Assembly: GCF_943734655.1 (NCBI RefSeq)
Contig: NC_071353.1
Span: forward strand, 22,028,501-22,092,500
Length of the DNA: 64,000 nt
From: Sabethes cyaneus
Taxonomy: Eukaryota; Arthropoda; Insecta; Diptera; Culicidae
Direction of reading: 5' to 3'
Position 1 is the first letter of the stretch. Each line of letters opens with the position of its first letter. A model generated the notes under the pieces. The model saw nothing but the letters and a program-made list of their open reading frames with translations. It was not told the origin of the DNA and did not search any database. Shown one piece after another: positions 11,917 through 24,200 of the stretch. Position numbers and translations under genes: made by a program.

Positions 11917-13956
11917 GAAGGATGTCTAGTTTCCAGATAGGACAATTTGCGCAATATGTGCTCGAGGATTGTCGTTTAGTAAAATCATTTAGTACCTGGG
12001 ATGCAACACACAGAGGAATTCTGCAGGCCTACTTTACTTTTACTTTCTTCTACCATTCTACCAGCTTTCCTATTGAGTTCAATTCTCGTCCAATTTTTCA
12101 ACCGTGGATTTTCCTTTCTACTGTCGCTTCATCGCCGATAAAGCTCGCACGTTTATCCATTTTCCGGAAATGTTTAATATTTACCTTTTGTTCTACAACA
12201 AATAGCGCTAAAGATAAAAGCAATTGAAAATCCTGACGACCTGATAGCGAAAATCCAATGCCGATCACGCCCGAACAGCGACAGTCAAACCAATCGCAGA
12301 CCAATCAAACAGTCGTTGCCGCTCCGGCCGGTGGTGGGCGGTAAAAATGAGGCCCGGGCAGTGGGTGCAGTGTGTTGACAAGCGGCGAACGCTGTGAAAC
12401 TTGCTGTGCAGATAAGCAGGATCCGTATTAATTGTTTACCGGCGAGACCGAACACGTACAACCATTTTATCACCAGTCAGTGGGTGACGGTCGGTCATTG
12501 GTCGACCGGTAGAGAAACCAGGCACCAGGCACAGAAGGACAGGCAATTCGAGCGGACGATCTAGTATTTAATAAAGGTGCGAAGCTTACAGCCAATATGG
12601 GACCGGTGCCTCGCATAAAATTTCCAGACCAGAAGGAGTCGTTAATTATGTTTTTACATTTTGTTATTAACACTAAATGTCTAGTTTATACCTCGTGATC
12701 ATATATTCGTATCCATACTTGCATTGTGTGGATGCTTGAAACTGTTTATCGTTGAAAGCGGCTTGAATCATCGACTTTCCGATAACGGGAAATGAGTTAC
12801 GCTTAATTTACCTAGTACATTGAACTACACTCCAAACTTTTTTTACGCTGGGGATACGCGGCGCGTAAAAAACGTGTAAAAAAGTACGCAGTAATTCAAA
12901 AATTGTCTTTAAAAACCACGTAAATTGAAAAATCCCTAAAAAAATACGAGAATTCCAAAAATTTTCGAAAAATACCGCCCGAATTCATGATGATTGATGA
13001 TGGACGTGATGTGCCAGAAAAACAAAAATAGATTGAAACCATTTTTACGTCAATTTCACTTGCAAATTTAATCGATTGGAAATAAATTATTGAATGCGAA
13101 TGACGTTCGAGCGGAGGTTGCATAAAAATGAATGAAATTCTCTAAGCTATTTATATACAATCTGTAATGTAAAATATTCGAAATTATTTAGAACTGGTAC
13201 GGTCGCTATTCATGAACGAGATCACACAAGAATGCTCCAGCAATTCGCTATAATGCATTTTCAGCCGGCATTCTTTAGCAAACTATCAGCACCGCTTGGA
13301 ACTTCTGAATTCTTCGCTTGATGTGCTACCTGCAAGATTTACCGTAATTTCATTAACGACGTCCACAATCCATCAGCAGTTGGGTAGGACCGGGCCGAAC
13401 TCTCTCTCTCTCTGTCTCTCTGCTGCGTTGGAAAATTTCACTGGTGCGGAAAATTGTTTAACTTTGTAACTATTTGTCTTTCGTTCGTTGTAAGTGCCAG
13501 TTGAAAGGCAAATAGACGGACGATGCTTTCTTTCCCGGTTGGTTAGGTTGGTTCCTTCTGTATTTGAAATTTTCTAAATTCATTCGTTTGAGCATTCAGC
13601 AAACAACCATTGAATCACCCTAGAACAAGCATGAAAAGCTGATCGGTGTAGTTTAATTTGCAAAGTTGGTGAAGCCTAATGCTATCTATCAGCTCACAGT
13701 TGGGTAAAAGGCGGAGCCGGGGATCACAGCCATCGTGTGCTTTCCCGTAACCTCCTGCCACCCACCACACCGAACCGGTGTGTCCTTCCGATGAAATAAT
13801 AATGCGTAACGATATTCAAGCAACTCAATTTGCTTTCCCAGTATTTGAAATCTTCATGAACGCGTGGCACATCGTGCGCTGCCATATGTTGTTTTTGATT
13901 ATGATTCACTTTTTAACGACGCTTTTTCCATCGTTCTTTTTTTTCTCTCAACACAG
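11917..13956. other. CASK intron sequence; CT microsatellite
   Basis: There is no exon or transposon I can name. A (TC)n tract lies at 13400-13422, and a GC-richer patch at 12300-12380 stands out from the AT-rich surroundings. A small hairpin (TTTTTTACGC ... GCGTAAAAAA) lies near 12840-12880. The last 20 bases form the pyrimidine tract and AG acceptor of the exon at 13957. Confidence 0.5.
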
Positions 13957-14062
13957 ATCTGAAACGAGAAGCAACAATATGTCACATGCTGAAACATCCG
14001 CATATTGTCGAGCTGCTGGAAACGTACAGCTCCGAAGGCATGCTCTATATGGTTTTCGAATT
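13957..14062 (+). CDS. CASK: CASK exon: kinase-like N-lobe (helix C to hinge)
   Basis: This 106-nt internal exon lies between a strong acceptor (TTTTTTTTCTCTCAACACAG) and a GTAAGT donor. Its first two bases complete a codon begun upstream. It encodes [18 protein letters not shown] followed by [16 protein letters not shown], nearly identical to the CaM-kinase-like domain of insect and vertebrate CASK. The Glu of KREA is the helix-C position and MVFE is the hinge. CASK is a MAGUK scaffold at synapses and cell junctions with kinase-like, L27, PDZ, SH3 and guanylate-kinase domains; only part of the first domain is in this window. The exon ends in split-codon phase 2 (TT), which the exon at 33496 completes to TTC (Phe). 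Upstream exons coding the glycine-rich loop and catalytic Lys were not found in 1-13956. Confidence 0.95.
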
Positions 14063-15400
14063 GTAAGTATACAAGCTGCTACAGTGCGTGTAAACTTTGG
14101 TGAGTAGGTATGTGTGTGTGTATGGAGGGTTGTGTGAGTGTGTATGCCATATTGTTGCCGGAGGTTCATAATCCAGGATGGCGTACAGCATGATGCATTA
14201 TGTTCTTTACTCTTGGCCTGACCTCCATCATCAGCTTTGTCGAGTCGAGTGCTGGATGGCTGAATGGAGAATGAAATTATTATCCTTTTTTTCGCAATGA
14301 AAGAAGTCGACCGAATAATTTAGCGCAATAGCGTTTGTAATAGCGAGTGAGCGTTACTCGGTGGGGTCCTGTGCAGAGGTGATAGGACCAAATGCACATT
14401 CCTACCGGTAGACAACACGGCTATTGCGGGTTGTTGATCTTTTCACTGCAGTAGAATGAGAATAATATGAAGTCAGCTTTAAAGGCCGGTGCCTAACAGT
14501 GCAGGACAGTGCATTTGAAGGATTTGAAATGTTATAGGTCTTATTTTCGTCAATAGCAGAACAGAATTTATCCTTTTATTTTCGCATTCGTTACACGTTC
14601 GTAAAAACTGTAGTCTGTCGTGCCAGAAGTGGAACAAACTCTGGCATATGTGCCGCACTTATTTTTTTAAAGTTGTAGTTTGTACGTAGCTTTCGGGCTT
14701 CGAAAAAGTTCGGAACAAAAAACTTTATCCTCTTGGTTTCTGCTCTTGGTGGGCATGAACATAAACCAAACGATGTCGTGAGAGTTTTACGACCCATCCT
14801 GCTTCAAGATTTGTATTACTGGATCGATGATTAATTAGTGTTCATGATTGCTGTAAATGTAGTTTGTGAGAAAAAATCACTAAAAAAAACTGGATTAACC
14901 CAAAATTATATAACACTAAAGAGATATAATGGATCTTACTTGACAAAAACTAACAGATTTTAGAAGGCAATTCGCTTGAATATCTTTTTTTTTGTATGCC
15001 AAAAGGACATTGGGTTAAAAGGTCACTGCGACAGGCTTAAAGATCATCTTTTGTGGCAGGCCCCGATTGCTGTACACCATTTACGGATGGCTGATACCCA
15101 TGGATGCTAGAGTTGAACTAGATAGTTGTAATCCTGCGCCCCTGTCTGATGGAGCTTCCGAAGTATGCGAAGATTCCCGTTAATATCTCCTTCGAGTATA
15201 GTTTTATTCCTTTGTAAACGTCATGCGCCGAGCTCTGTTTCCCTCTTTACACGTAGATGTAAAGACAGAAAGCATAACATTGGCTTCACGGCTGCAGTAG
15301 GTGTTGTACGCATGTCAATGGTAACTGAAAGACAGACCAGACGCTGAACTTTGTTTAGTTTGCCCAATGGTCAAAGCTGCTTCTGCTTAGGTGGCTTGCC
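14063..15400. other. Start of 19.4-kb CASK intron; TG microsatellite
   Basis: The intron begins GTAAGTATAC at 14063. A (TG)n-rich patch lies at 14110-14141. The remainder has no recognisable gene or mobile element. Confidence 0.5.
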
Positions 15401-15403
15401 GTC

Positions 15404-16776
15404 CTAAGACAAAGCCTGTTGAACAAAGTGTTTCCATGTAACTCGGTTGAGGGCTACCGCTCTCCAATTCCTCGGACACCGAGTGCTCCCGGCCAGATCT
15501 TGCTCCACCTCCTCTAACCATCTTGTGACCGAGGTATCTTGTCGGTCGATTCCCTTTTGGAAGTGGGTTATATTAATTGATGTGAAGGGCGTGTTATCGA
15601 AAGCGCCTTGAATATCAAGAAAAGCACAAAGTGCCCTTTTTTCATAAGGAGTACAATGCAGTTTCTGTAGATTTACCGTGTTGGTACGCATGTTGATTTC
15701 CCTTCAACGGAGAGTTCTTTAAAAACTCGTTGTAGCGAATGTAGTTATTCGTAATTTTCTTCATCAGCTACAGAAGCGTTGAAGTCAGTGTTATTGGTCT
15801 GAAAGCCTTAGACATGATTTTGTTTTTTTCTACCAGCCTTAGGTATGAACACCCCCTTAACTATCCGTAAGCGTTCCGAGATATGTCCCAAAGTGAAACT
15901 GGCTTGATAGAGGTTTGATAAGCTCGGACATTATGACACCGTCCGCTTTTTGCAAGAAAATGAGTAGAATATCATCCGGACCTGGAGACTTCATTGATTC
16001 AAAAGAGCTGCCCATTTGATTGAAGTCTCTTAAACAATCGGCGTACAAGCAGAACCGAGTAGCTGGACACATTATGTAACGGCTCAATCCGCTGATGCTC
16101 GCCTATGCCTTATCCAATTGTCACTGTCGAGTCTGGGAAGTGCTTGTTTATAAGAACTTTCACCCTGGCTTCCCTGGTGGTAACAGTGAGACACTTATCT
16201 TCTCAATTGCCCTCTGCTGTGACAGGAATTACGCGAGGGAACCGCTAAAGGAGCTGGAGCTGGACTGGATTTCTTCGAATTCCTGAATTGTTGTCTCTTT
16301 TTAGGATCAGCCTCGATGTCAAAAAGAATATGCCGGTGGTCTGATAAACTTGATAAGTCATCAGAGACATGCCAATTTTTGCCTTTCTCGCCAAAAAAGG
16401 TGCTACACAGAGTGTGGTCTAAGACCTCTTGCCTGATAGTGTTTACAAAGGTGGGGTCATTCCTTGCATTGATTACATTGACATCGTTAGAAGTAAAATA
16501 TTCAAGTAGGGACTCACTCGTCCATGTTGGGATTGAAATTTTGCGAATTGTGGGAAATGATTCCAAAGCAAGTCCAAGGGACAGTCTTGTGTCACACTGG
16601 AAGGTGTGGAGCCTGCAGATAAACCTATGCGGTATGAATTTTGCAGGATTTCCATACGCATCAGACCGTGTCCGTCGCACGCGGTGATCTAGTGTGCTAT
16701 GCGTGATGTATAAAGTCGCGCAGTTTTCGGATACTAATTCAAAATTCAACACGATGCGTTTAAAATTAAATTGCAA
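15404..16776 (-). pseudogene. LOA/R1-type non-LTR retrotransposon remnant
   Basis: The longest minus-strand frame (16776-16195, 193 codons) is the C-terminal part of an AP endonuclease: TWTSESLLEYF, NARNDPTFVNTIRQEVLD, LCSTFFGEK, NWHVSDDL and SDHRHILFDI, with the SDH catalytic motif. Farther on are reverse-transcriptase pieces: MKSPGPDDILLIFLQKADG (about 15990) and LCAFLDIQGAFDNTPF (about 15615, holding the first catalytic Asp). They are separated by frameshifts; the YADD box and RNase H are not present. The LDI.GAFDN motif and the endonuclease style fit the R1/LOA group (Lian-type elements occur in Aedes), but clade placement is from pattern memory. The element sits antisense in the CASK intron. 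Confidence 0.8.
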
Positions 16777-17085
16777 CGAGACGAAAAGATGCGTTTCACG
16801 TCTAAGAACGGATTGTAGAACGGTACTTGAGCTTCAAATTGGTAAATAAAAGCAATCAGCTTTATCACAACAATCACATTTTATAGGAGGAATTTGATGG
16901 CGACGCGTTGAGAAACCTTTTTGCTTCTGAACAGTTACTAAATTTCATTAAGTAGGAAGTTTAAGTACAATTCTCAGTATAAAATTTTCTCAGCTTTCGG
17001 ATGAAAACAATAGAATTGCTAACCAGCATACTTTATGCACAAGAGCTTATTTACCTACGACAAACAGAACCGAAAACTTAAAAAT

Positions 17086-20000
17086 TCTTATATATTAAAA
17101 ATGGATTTCTGTCTGTCTCTCTGTCCGTATGTTCCTTATAGAATTGAAAACTACTGAACCGTTCAGCGTAACAATTTGCATGTAGGGGTTTTTGGGCCCT
17201 GGAAAGGTTTTTATGATGGTAAGAGACCCCTCTCTCCACTAAGAGACCCCTTCCTCCAGACAAATCTGTCTGTCGCTCAACGTACTTGTTCCAACAATGA
17301 ATTCCACTTTAGTCAAGTTGAAGAGGTGGTTGTTGAACAAACAATAATTAATCTTAATCGTAATGCAGCAGTTGGAAAGGATGGTCTGTCTGTAAAATTT
17401 CTTTACCGAACGAAGGATTTTGTAAAAGCAACATTAACAAATTTAGTGAACAAATTGATAAGAACGAGTGTTTATCCAAATTCACTAAAGGTAGCCAAAG
17501 TTATTCCCTTATTCAAGTCAGGAGATTCTACTTCAAAAACATGTTTTAGACCAATACCGATTCTACCAGCTACATCAAAAGTGTTTGAAAGTATTATTAG
17601 TAAACAAATGAAATTGTATCTAAATGAAAATGCAATTGTAAACAAAAACCAGTATGGATTTTTGCAAAAGTCAAGCACCGTGGCAGCCTCAGCAGATCTT
17701 ATGAATATTATATTCAGTGCAAGAGATAAAGGATTAAAAGTCACAGTTATATTTCTGGACTTTAGCAAAGTCTTCGATTGTATGTCTCATTCGATTTTGT
17801 TACAAAAAATACGAATGTGTGGCTTTACTGCATCGGCGTCAAAGTTGTTAGAAACTTATCTAGATCAAAGACCATAGTACACTTTCGTCAATAATTGTTA
17901 TAGTTCATCAAGCTTGATTAAAACCGGTGTGCCACAAGGCTCAATTTTGAGGCCCTTATTATTTCTAATATTTATTAACGACTTGTGGAGTTTGCCTTTG
18001 AAAGGCCGCTTACAGCTGTATGCAGATGACGCCTGTCTTGTCTATGAGGGAAGAACTCTCGAAGAGCTTGAATTAAACATGCAATGCGATCTAAATTTAT
18101 TGTCTCCATGGTTAGATGAATGACAGATTAATGTTAAATATTGCCAAATCATGTTATATGATAGTAAATAATATTGCCTCTCTAGATATAAAAATTAACT
18201 CGATACCCTAAAAAAAGTAGATTCTAGTGAATTTTCTCGGATTGGTGATAGATTCAAACCTATCTTGGAAAAACCATATAGATCATATCGTGAAGAAAAT
18301 AACACCTTATGTATTTGCAATTAAGAAAGCAAGACCATTTACTAGCGAAGATACTGGTTGGAAACTGTACAATTCCTTCATATTACCACACCTCACATAT
18401 ATGAGCTGTATTTGGGGATACGCTGCTGAAGTTCATTTGAGGCCTCTAAAAGTAATACAGAACTGAGTGATCAAAACCATTCGTCGCCTTCCATTGCGTT
18501 TTCCATCGATGAAGTTATACGACGAAAATACATTATCTATTAAGCTATTATGCAAATATAATATGCTTTTGCATATTCATAAAATACGTCAGAATTTGAT
18601 CAAAACAAATGTAACCCTATTATTATTAGAACTTGTTGATTCTTTTCGGTGAAAATCAAAAAACTATTGATTTGGTGTGACGTTTCTGCCTACTGTTTTC
18701 CTTCGGCCATCCTCAGACGTCTACAAAACAATTATAAAATTTATTTACGGTGTGTGTCACGGTGATCTAAATAAGCAAATAAATGTAACCCTAGTTTATG
18801 TATCAAATGTACATTCATACACTACTAGACAACAAGATCGCATGTATATTAGTGGTCCAAGAACTGCATATGCAGCTAAAAACCTATTCTACCAAGGTGT
18901 AATAATGTATAATGCTTTACCGTCAGGAATGAAAACTTTAAACATAAGATTATTTAAGAGAAGATTACGTCGACAATTGTACAATTAAAATTAAGACATC
19001 GTTAATAGCTGACAGTACTACAGGTACTGACAGTACGAGTTCGCCTTTGAGGTAGCTAATTACAGTTTGTTTTAAACTTTTAGCTGCAAATATAATAAAT
19101 AAAGTAAAAAAAACGGGAAGGGGCTCCCATACAAATGAAACACAAATTTCTGCATAACTCGAGAGGTAATCAAGTAACTGGAACCAAATTTGGCACGAAG
19201 GGGTTTTTAGATTCAATAAATTTTTCTATTGTAAATTAGGACCCCTCCCCCTTTAGGAGTGGGGGCTCTCATGCAAATGAAATACAAATTTCCTTATAAC
19301 TCGAGAAGTAATCAAGCAAATGGACGCAAATTTGGCATGTGAGGGTTTTAGGAGGCAGGAATTTTTTTATGGCGAATTATGACCCCTCGTTCCTTTAAGA
19401 AGGGGGTTCCATTATAAATGAAATACATATTCCTCATATTAGAATTAATCGAGCAAATGGAACCAAATTTGGCATGTGGGGGTTTTTATAGGCAGAATTT
19501 TCTTTCTATGGTGGATTGGGACCCCTCTCTTATTTAGAAGGGGGTCTCCTGTACAAAAGAAATACAAATTTCCTCATAACTCGAGAACTAATCAAGTAAA
19601 TGGAACCAAATTTGGTATGTGAGAGTTTTAGGATGTAAGAATTTTTTCTATGGTGAATTGTAACCCCTCCCCCTTTAAGAGGGTTGGCTTCCATATAAAT
19701 GAAACACAAATTTCCTCATAACACGAGAACTAATCAAGCCAATGGAACCAAAAGTGGCATGTGAGGGTTTTAGGAGGCAAGAATTTTTTCTATGATGAGT
19801 TATGACCCCTCCCCTCTTTAAGACGGGGGGCTTCCATACAAATGAAACACAAATTTCCTCAACTCGAGAACTAATCAAGCAAATGGAACAATAATTAGGC
19901 ATGTGGGGGTTCTAGGATGCAAATTTTTTTTTCTATGGCAAATTATGACCCCTTCCCCCTTTAAGAGAGGGCTCCCATACAAATGAAATATAAATTTCCT

Positions 20001-20568
20001 CATAAGTCGAGAACTAATCAAGCAAATGGAACCAAATTAGGCATGTGGGGGTCTTAGGAGGCAGGATTTTTTTCTATGGAGAATTATGACCCCTTCCCCC
20101 TTTAAGAGGGGTGCTCTCATACAAATGAAATAGAAATTTCCTCATATCTCGAGAATTAATCAAGCAAACGGAACCAAATTTGGCATGTGGGGGTCTTAGG
20201 AGGTAAGATTTTTTTCTATGGTGAATTAGGACCCCACCCCTCTTTAAGAGGGGGAGCTCCCATACAAGTGAATCACAAATTTCCTCATAATTTGAGTAGC
20301 CCTCTGTCTAGGTTTATTGGTTTTTCTAGGTTTACTGGCTCCTATTACTTTCTTCCAGTTGGGTCCGAACAAGCGATAGCTAGTAAGAAGGGGATCACAC
20401 GCGCGAAATGGTACTTTCCGCGAAAAGGGTTTCCGTGAAATGATATTTTCTGCGAAATGGTACTCCTCAGAAACTTGCAAAACTCGAGATTCTGTCAAAA
20501 GTCAGATTCGCGATTTATGTATAGCACAGTTTAATTTGTGGCAATATGAGGTTTGTCGAGTCAGCTAG
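17086..20568 (+). mobile_element. Helitron-like element interrupted by a retrotransposon
   Basis: The 5' block (TCTTATATATTAAAAATGG, then TTTCTGTCTGTC) and the 3' end GTCAGCTAG at 20568 match the other copies. After removing 17247-19114 the two halves join within the CACTAAGAG/GGGAAGGGGCTCCC block seen intact in the reversed copy at 25706-28321. The right half holds about eight units of ~140 bp, with copies of the ATGGAACCAAATTTGGCATG block recurring between about 19170 and 20200. The CCTTTAAGAGGGGG-type GC clamp recurs in each unit. No coding capacity of its own. Confidence 0.65.
17247..19114 (+). pseudogene. CR1/L2-like non-LTR reverse transcriptase, 5'-truncated, nested
   Basis: The longest frame runs to 17877 and encodes reverse-transcriptase blocks LNRNAAVGKDGLSVKFL, NSLKVAKVIPLFKSGD, PILPATSKVFESIISKQ, NKNQYGFLQKSST and VIFLDFSKVFDCMSH (Asp present, Ala of KAFD changed to Val). 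After a stop, 17914-18123 continues with GVPQGSILRPLLFLIFIND and YADDACLV, so the catalytic Asp pair is intact. Thumb and C-terminal parts follow in 18227-18466 (FLGLVIDSNLSWKNHI), 18467-18652 and 18677-18988 (SYTTRQQDRMYI, NLFYQGVIMYNALP). Stops at 17875, 18121, 18464 and 18650 make it a pseudogene, but decay is light. The 3' end is A-rich (19090-19113). It lies inside a Helitron-like element, so it is the younger of the two. Confidence 0.85.
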
Positions 20569-21000
20569 TGTTTAATAAATCTCCAATGATTGAGATTTGA
20601 CCATATGCGTAGAAGGATTTTTTTGTCAAATATGGTCCTCTATCATCCTCTGTAATATTTGCACCAAATTACCTAACACTTTGCATATAAAAGATACGTT
20701 CGGATGGTCCGGCAGAACTTCCGAGCGGCTTGACCGTTCTCCATCAAACTTGACTAACTTGACTTGACTAGGGGATGCACTAGGGGATTGACAAAACGGG
20801 GGCGGTGGTCCCTAACAAGGTCCAAACAAGTAAAATAGGTTGCGTTTCTCTTACATTTAGACCGATGTTTCGCAATAACTCCGAAACGCTTGGACGGTCC
20901 TTCACCACCAGGATGAGGGAGACGAGAAAGGGTAGACATGTTCAAAAGAAAGAAAAGGATTTTGTTGCTTGTATTATAATAATTTAGCTGAGAGATAAAG
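20569..21000 (+). mobile_element. Fragment of a divergent relative of the Helitron-like repeats
   Basis: It contains GCAATAACTCCGAAACGCTT followed by GGACGGTCCTTC. This aligns with the reverse strand of the repeats at 28780-29280 (CATAACTCCGAAACGCCTGG). It abuts the CTAG of the preceding element. An ATTATAATAATTTAGCTGAG end near 20990 resembles the CAGCTAG-type terminus only loosely. Confidence 0.4.
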
Positions 21001-21052
21001 GGGTTCGAGTAAAATCGGGCGATCAGCATTTTATAATAATTTAACCTCATCT

Positions 21053-21290
21053 ACATCGTTGACATGTTTGTCTTTTTTACATTTTTGACATTAATAATGT
21101 TTTTGACATTTGTGTCATTTTTAACTTTTCTACTATTCATGACAGTGACATTATTGGCACGCATGTTTGACAATTAACATTTTTACATTCGCCACATTTT
21201 CGGATTTTTGCATTTTCGATGTTTTTGAATTTCAATGTCAACTTTGACGTTTTAAATTTTTCTGACGTTTGACATTTGTAAAAATTATTG
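21053..21290. repeat. Degenerate TTTTTGACATT-type short repeat
   Basis: GACATT or GACGTTT recurs every 10-25 bases with T-rich spacers (GACATG, TTTGACATT, GACATTTGTG, GACAATTAACA, GACGTTT). The period is irregular. The open frames here are compositional. Confidence 0.55.
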
Positions 21291-24200
21291 AGTAATTCGG
21301 TAAAACTTATAAATTTGTGCATCTCATGTTTTTTATTTTAATAGATTTTGAGTAATCTTGATAAAGATTATGTTTCTATTTGGTTTGGTAATTTTTTTGG
21401 TGACTAATCGTATTTTAATCCCGTAGTCAGTGATAGAGTTGAACGTCTTTTAAATCTGTACCAGATAACACTGTTTCTATGTGTTAAGAATACATTTACA
21501 GCATACTTGTTATGCAGGAAACTTTTCATCCTATCTTTAACGACACCACAGACGGTAATCTAAGGGAAACACTTCGAACACTAGTCATCAGTTTATAAAA
21601 AAAAAAACTCTAGTACGGCACCAAAAACGGAACAACGTCCAATTTCGTTGCATACCGTACGGATTGCTAATTGAATGATCTAGAATTTCAAAAGAGCACG
21701 AGTGTGATGCTGGCAAAAAGTACGTCACTGTCAATATGCTTGTGTTTTTTTATCGCCGCATCGTACAACAACAGCGCAGTCCCTTCTGCCAATGTTGTTC
21801 CAGTGATTTTTCCCATCCTAACTGGCACTCAATCTCGGATGGTGCTTCATTTTAGTATTTGCTATTTTTTTTACTTCCCAAGCTGACCTTCGCCGACCGA
21901 CAGACACGATAAAAGTCACCGGTACCAAGCCCGGCTAATCCCTGAATCGATGATTTTGTTGCAAATTCCGGTTACCGGCTTGCCGGCGATATGAACCCCC
22001 TTGATGTTGCATCCATTTAGCTAGTGGTCCGTGGAAAAAACCTGCCGTAGCTCGAGGGAAGCTTAGAGCGGTATTTTCCACGAGTGAAACAACAGTTTTT
22101 GCTGCGCACTTGTTTGTTTCGGCAGTGGTAGGCAGTAGCAACGATGAAGGTCCCTGCCAGTGGCCAGTCAAGAGTGCCAAGGTTTCTATTGCATGTTAAC
22201 GTTTTCGGAGACAATTTTGTTTCGGAAAAATCAACAAGGATGCCTTAAACTTGACTGAGAAAAAATGAACTAATCTCTTTGCGGAACGAAAGCTCACTGT
22301 TTTGCGGTAGGCAGTAAGTTTACTCTTTGTCACAGAAGAAATTGCCTACATGCTTGATCTGACCCTTGGGCAATCAGCAATACTCTCTGTGCAGCGAATA
22401 AACTGAGCTTCAACCCCGTAATAAACATTGTCCTGGAATCAGCATTACCAACAAAAGCATCAGGTATAACAGGGCATGCAATCGAGTACAATGGTGTTTT
22501 GTGTACGTTATTCGATTGTATGTGGACGATTTTGCTACGGTACTTTCAATCGTAGCAAGAATTCCATTGTCAGCCTATGGCAAACCAACAAAGTATTAAG
22601 CCAAGCAGAAAAAAGGTCAATACCTGCTTCATCGTTCGGAAATGGTCCGGAAAAATGTCCAACTTAGGACTCTACATCCAGCTAATTGTCATTTCAGCTG
22701 GTGCAAATGCAATCTGTTCCGGAACACTTCGAAAGAGCTTCTTGTTGCGCTCGTAACATCATTTTACATCATTATTTGTAGCAGGTCAAAATTGCTTCTT
22801 CATCCTTAAATATAGCGAAGCCACGGTCGTAGTTGATACGGTTATAATCCTTTCTACATCGTTGCAAGCAACCGGTTTTGATGTACAGCAGTGTGTTCGC
22901 AATGTATCTATATTTTGATTCTCGTAATTTTTACCAGAACCCCAGAATGCAGATAAAAAAAAGTACAAACCACCATAATCAAGACGATTCTTCAATGCAC
23001 AGCAGTCGTATTTCGCTGCCAAGAATGTTAAATTAATTACTTTTCCCACGAGACGCGGCAGCATTTCATTAGCGCTTTTGCAGTTTTGTTGCTTTTAAAT
23101 GTTTCCTTTTTATTTCAACGGCAGCACCGGGAAAATTAGTCAAATAGAGAGGATGTAGTGGATTCGGTACGTTGGTAACATGGCAATAATAGTGTAGGCT
23201 TTATGCGAAATGGAAACCATCGTTATCGGTCAGTTTTGGCAAATTTGAAGAAATGAAAATGAAAATTATTTGGAATAGTAAAAGGTTTCCTATTATCAGT
23301 AATCTGTAATCAAACTGCGTGAAGCAGCAATGCAATAGTTATTAGGTTTACATGTAATAGTATCTGTTGCTTTCCAAAAACATATCCTGTAACACGCTTT
23401 GTTTCAATCGCGCTCCTCCGATCCTCCAATTTGTACAGCAGAAATAATTGCAACTCAAATTCAATGTTGCAGCCCTCGTGGTGACTCCTTTTTTATACAC
23501 ACTTTGAAAAACTCCAACACAGACGGAAAATACCAAGCGTAATCATAGAAATAATCGATATTTTTCAGTTGTGTATAAGCTGAAGATGCCACCCGAACCG
23601 TTTTCGTTTACAACTTTCTACAAAGAATTCACTTGGGAAATCCATTCTGTTTAGTAATGTATGTCCCATAATAATGATTACCACCATCTAGCAAGCAGTC
23701 AAAAAATAAGTTGATCTCGATCAACATGAATTTTGAATTTAAATTAAAGGCCCTCGACTTTGTGTTTAGGGAATTGCAGGTAGGAATGAATATTTGAACC
23801 ACTTTTCCCCCGTTAAGATATTTTCGAGCAACCTCCACAACGATAGCAGACCACCTGTTCGGGTTGGCTTTTGTTGCTGAAATATTTCATTTCGGATCGA
23901 ATGTCGCGGCTTTGACGCTTTAATTTATTGTTGGAAAAGCTGCACGGTACCACACCACGACAATTTTTTTCATTGAGCTTTACCATTATAAACAAATATT
24001 AGAGTGGGAACATTATTTCGTAATATTTTTAGAAAAAATATGCGTAAAACAATATTCGTAACTGATGAGAATCTTTCATACATTTAAAAACATTCGTAGG
24101 GTGTTATTTGGTCCGAGAACACATTCGTAGCACATTTTGCACCAGAGCGCATTTGATGCACGATAATTGGCTGGCTTGGTTATCGATGAGATTGGGCTTA

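Noticed and set aside
12300..12480. CpG-rich promoter of an alternative transcript
   Set aside because: Only modestly GC-rich, with no start codon plus donor in phase with CASK nearby.
1..13956. Upstream CASK exons (glycine-rich loop, catalytic Lys)
   Set aside because: Looked for the conserved coding words but found none; they probably lie upstream of the window.
16316..16687. 123-codon + strand frame
   Set aside because: It is opposite to the clearly recognisable LOA-type endonuclease on the minus strand.
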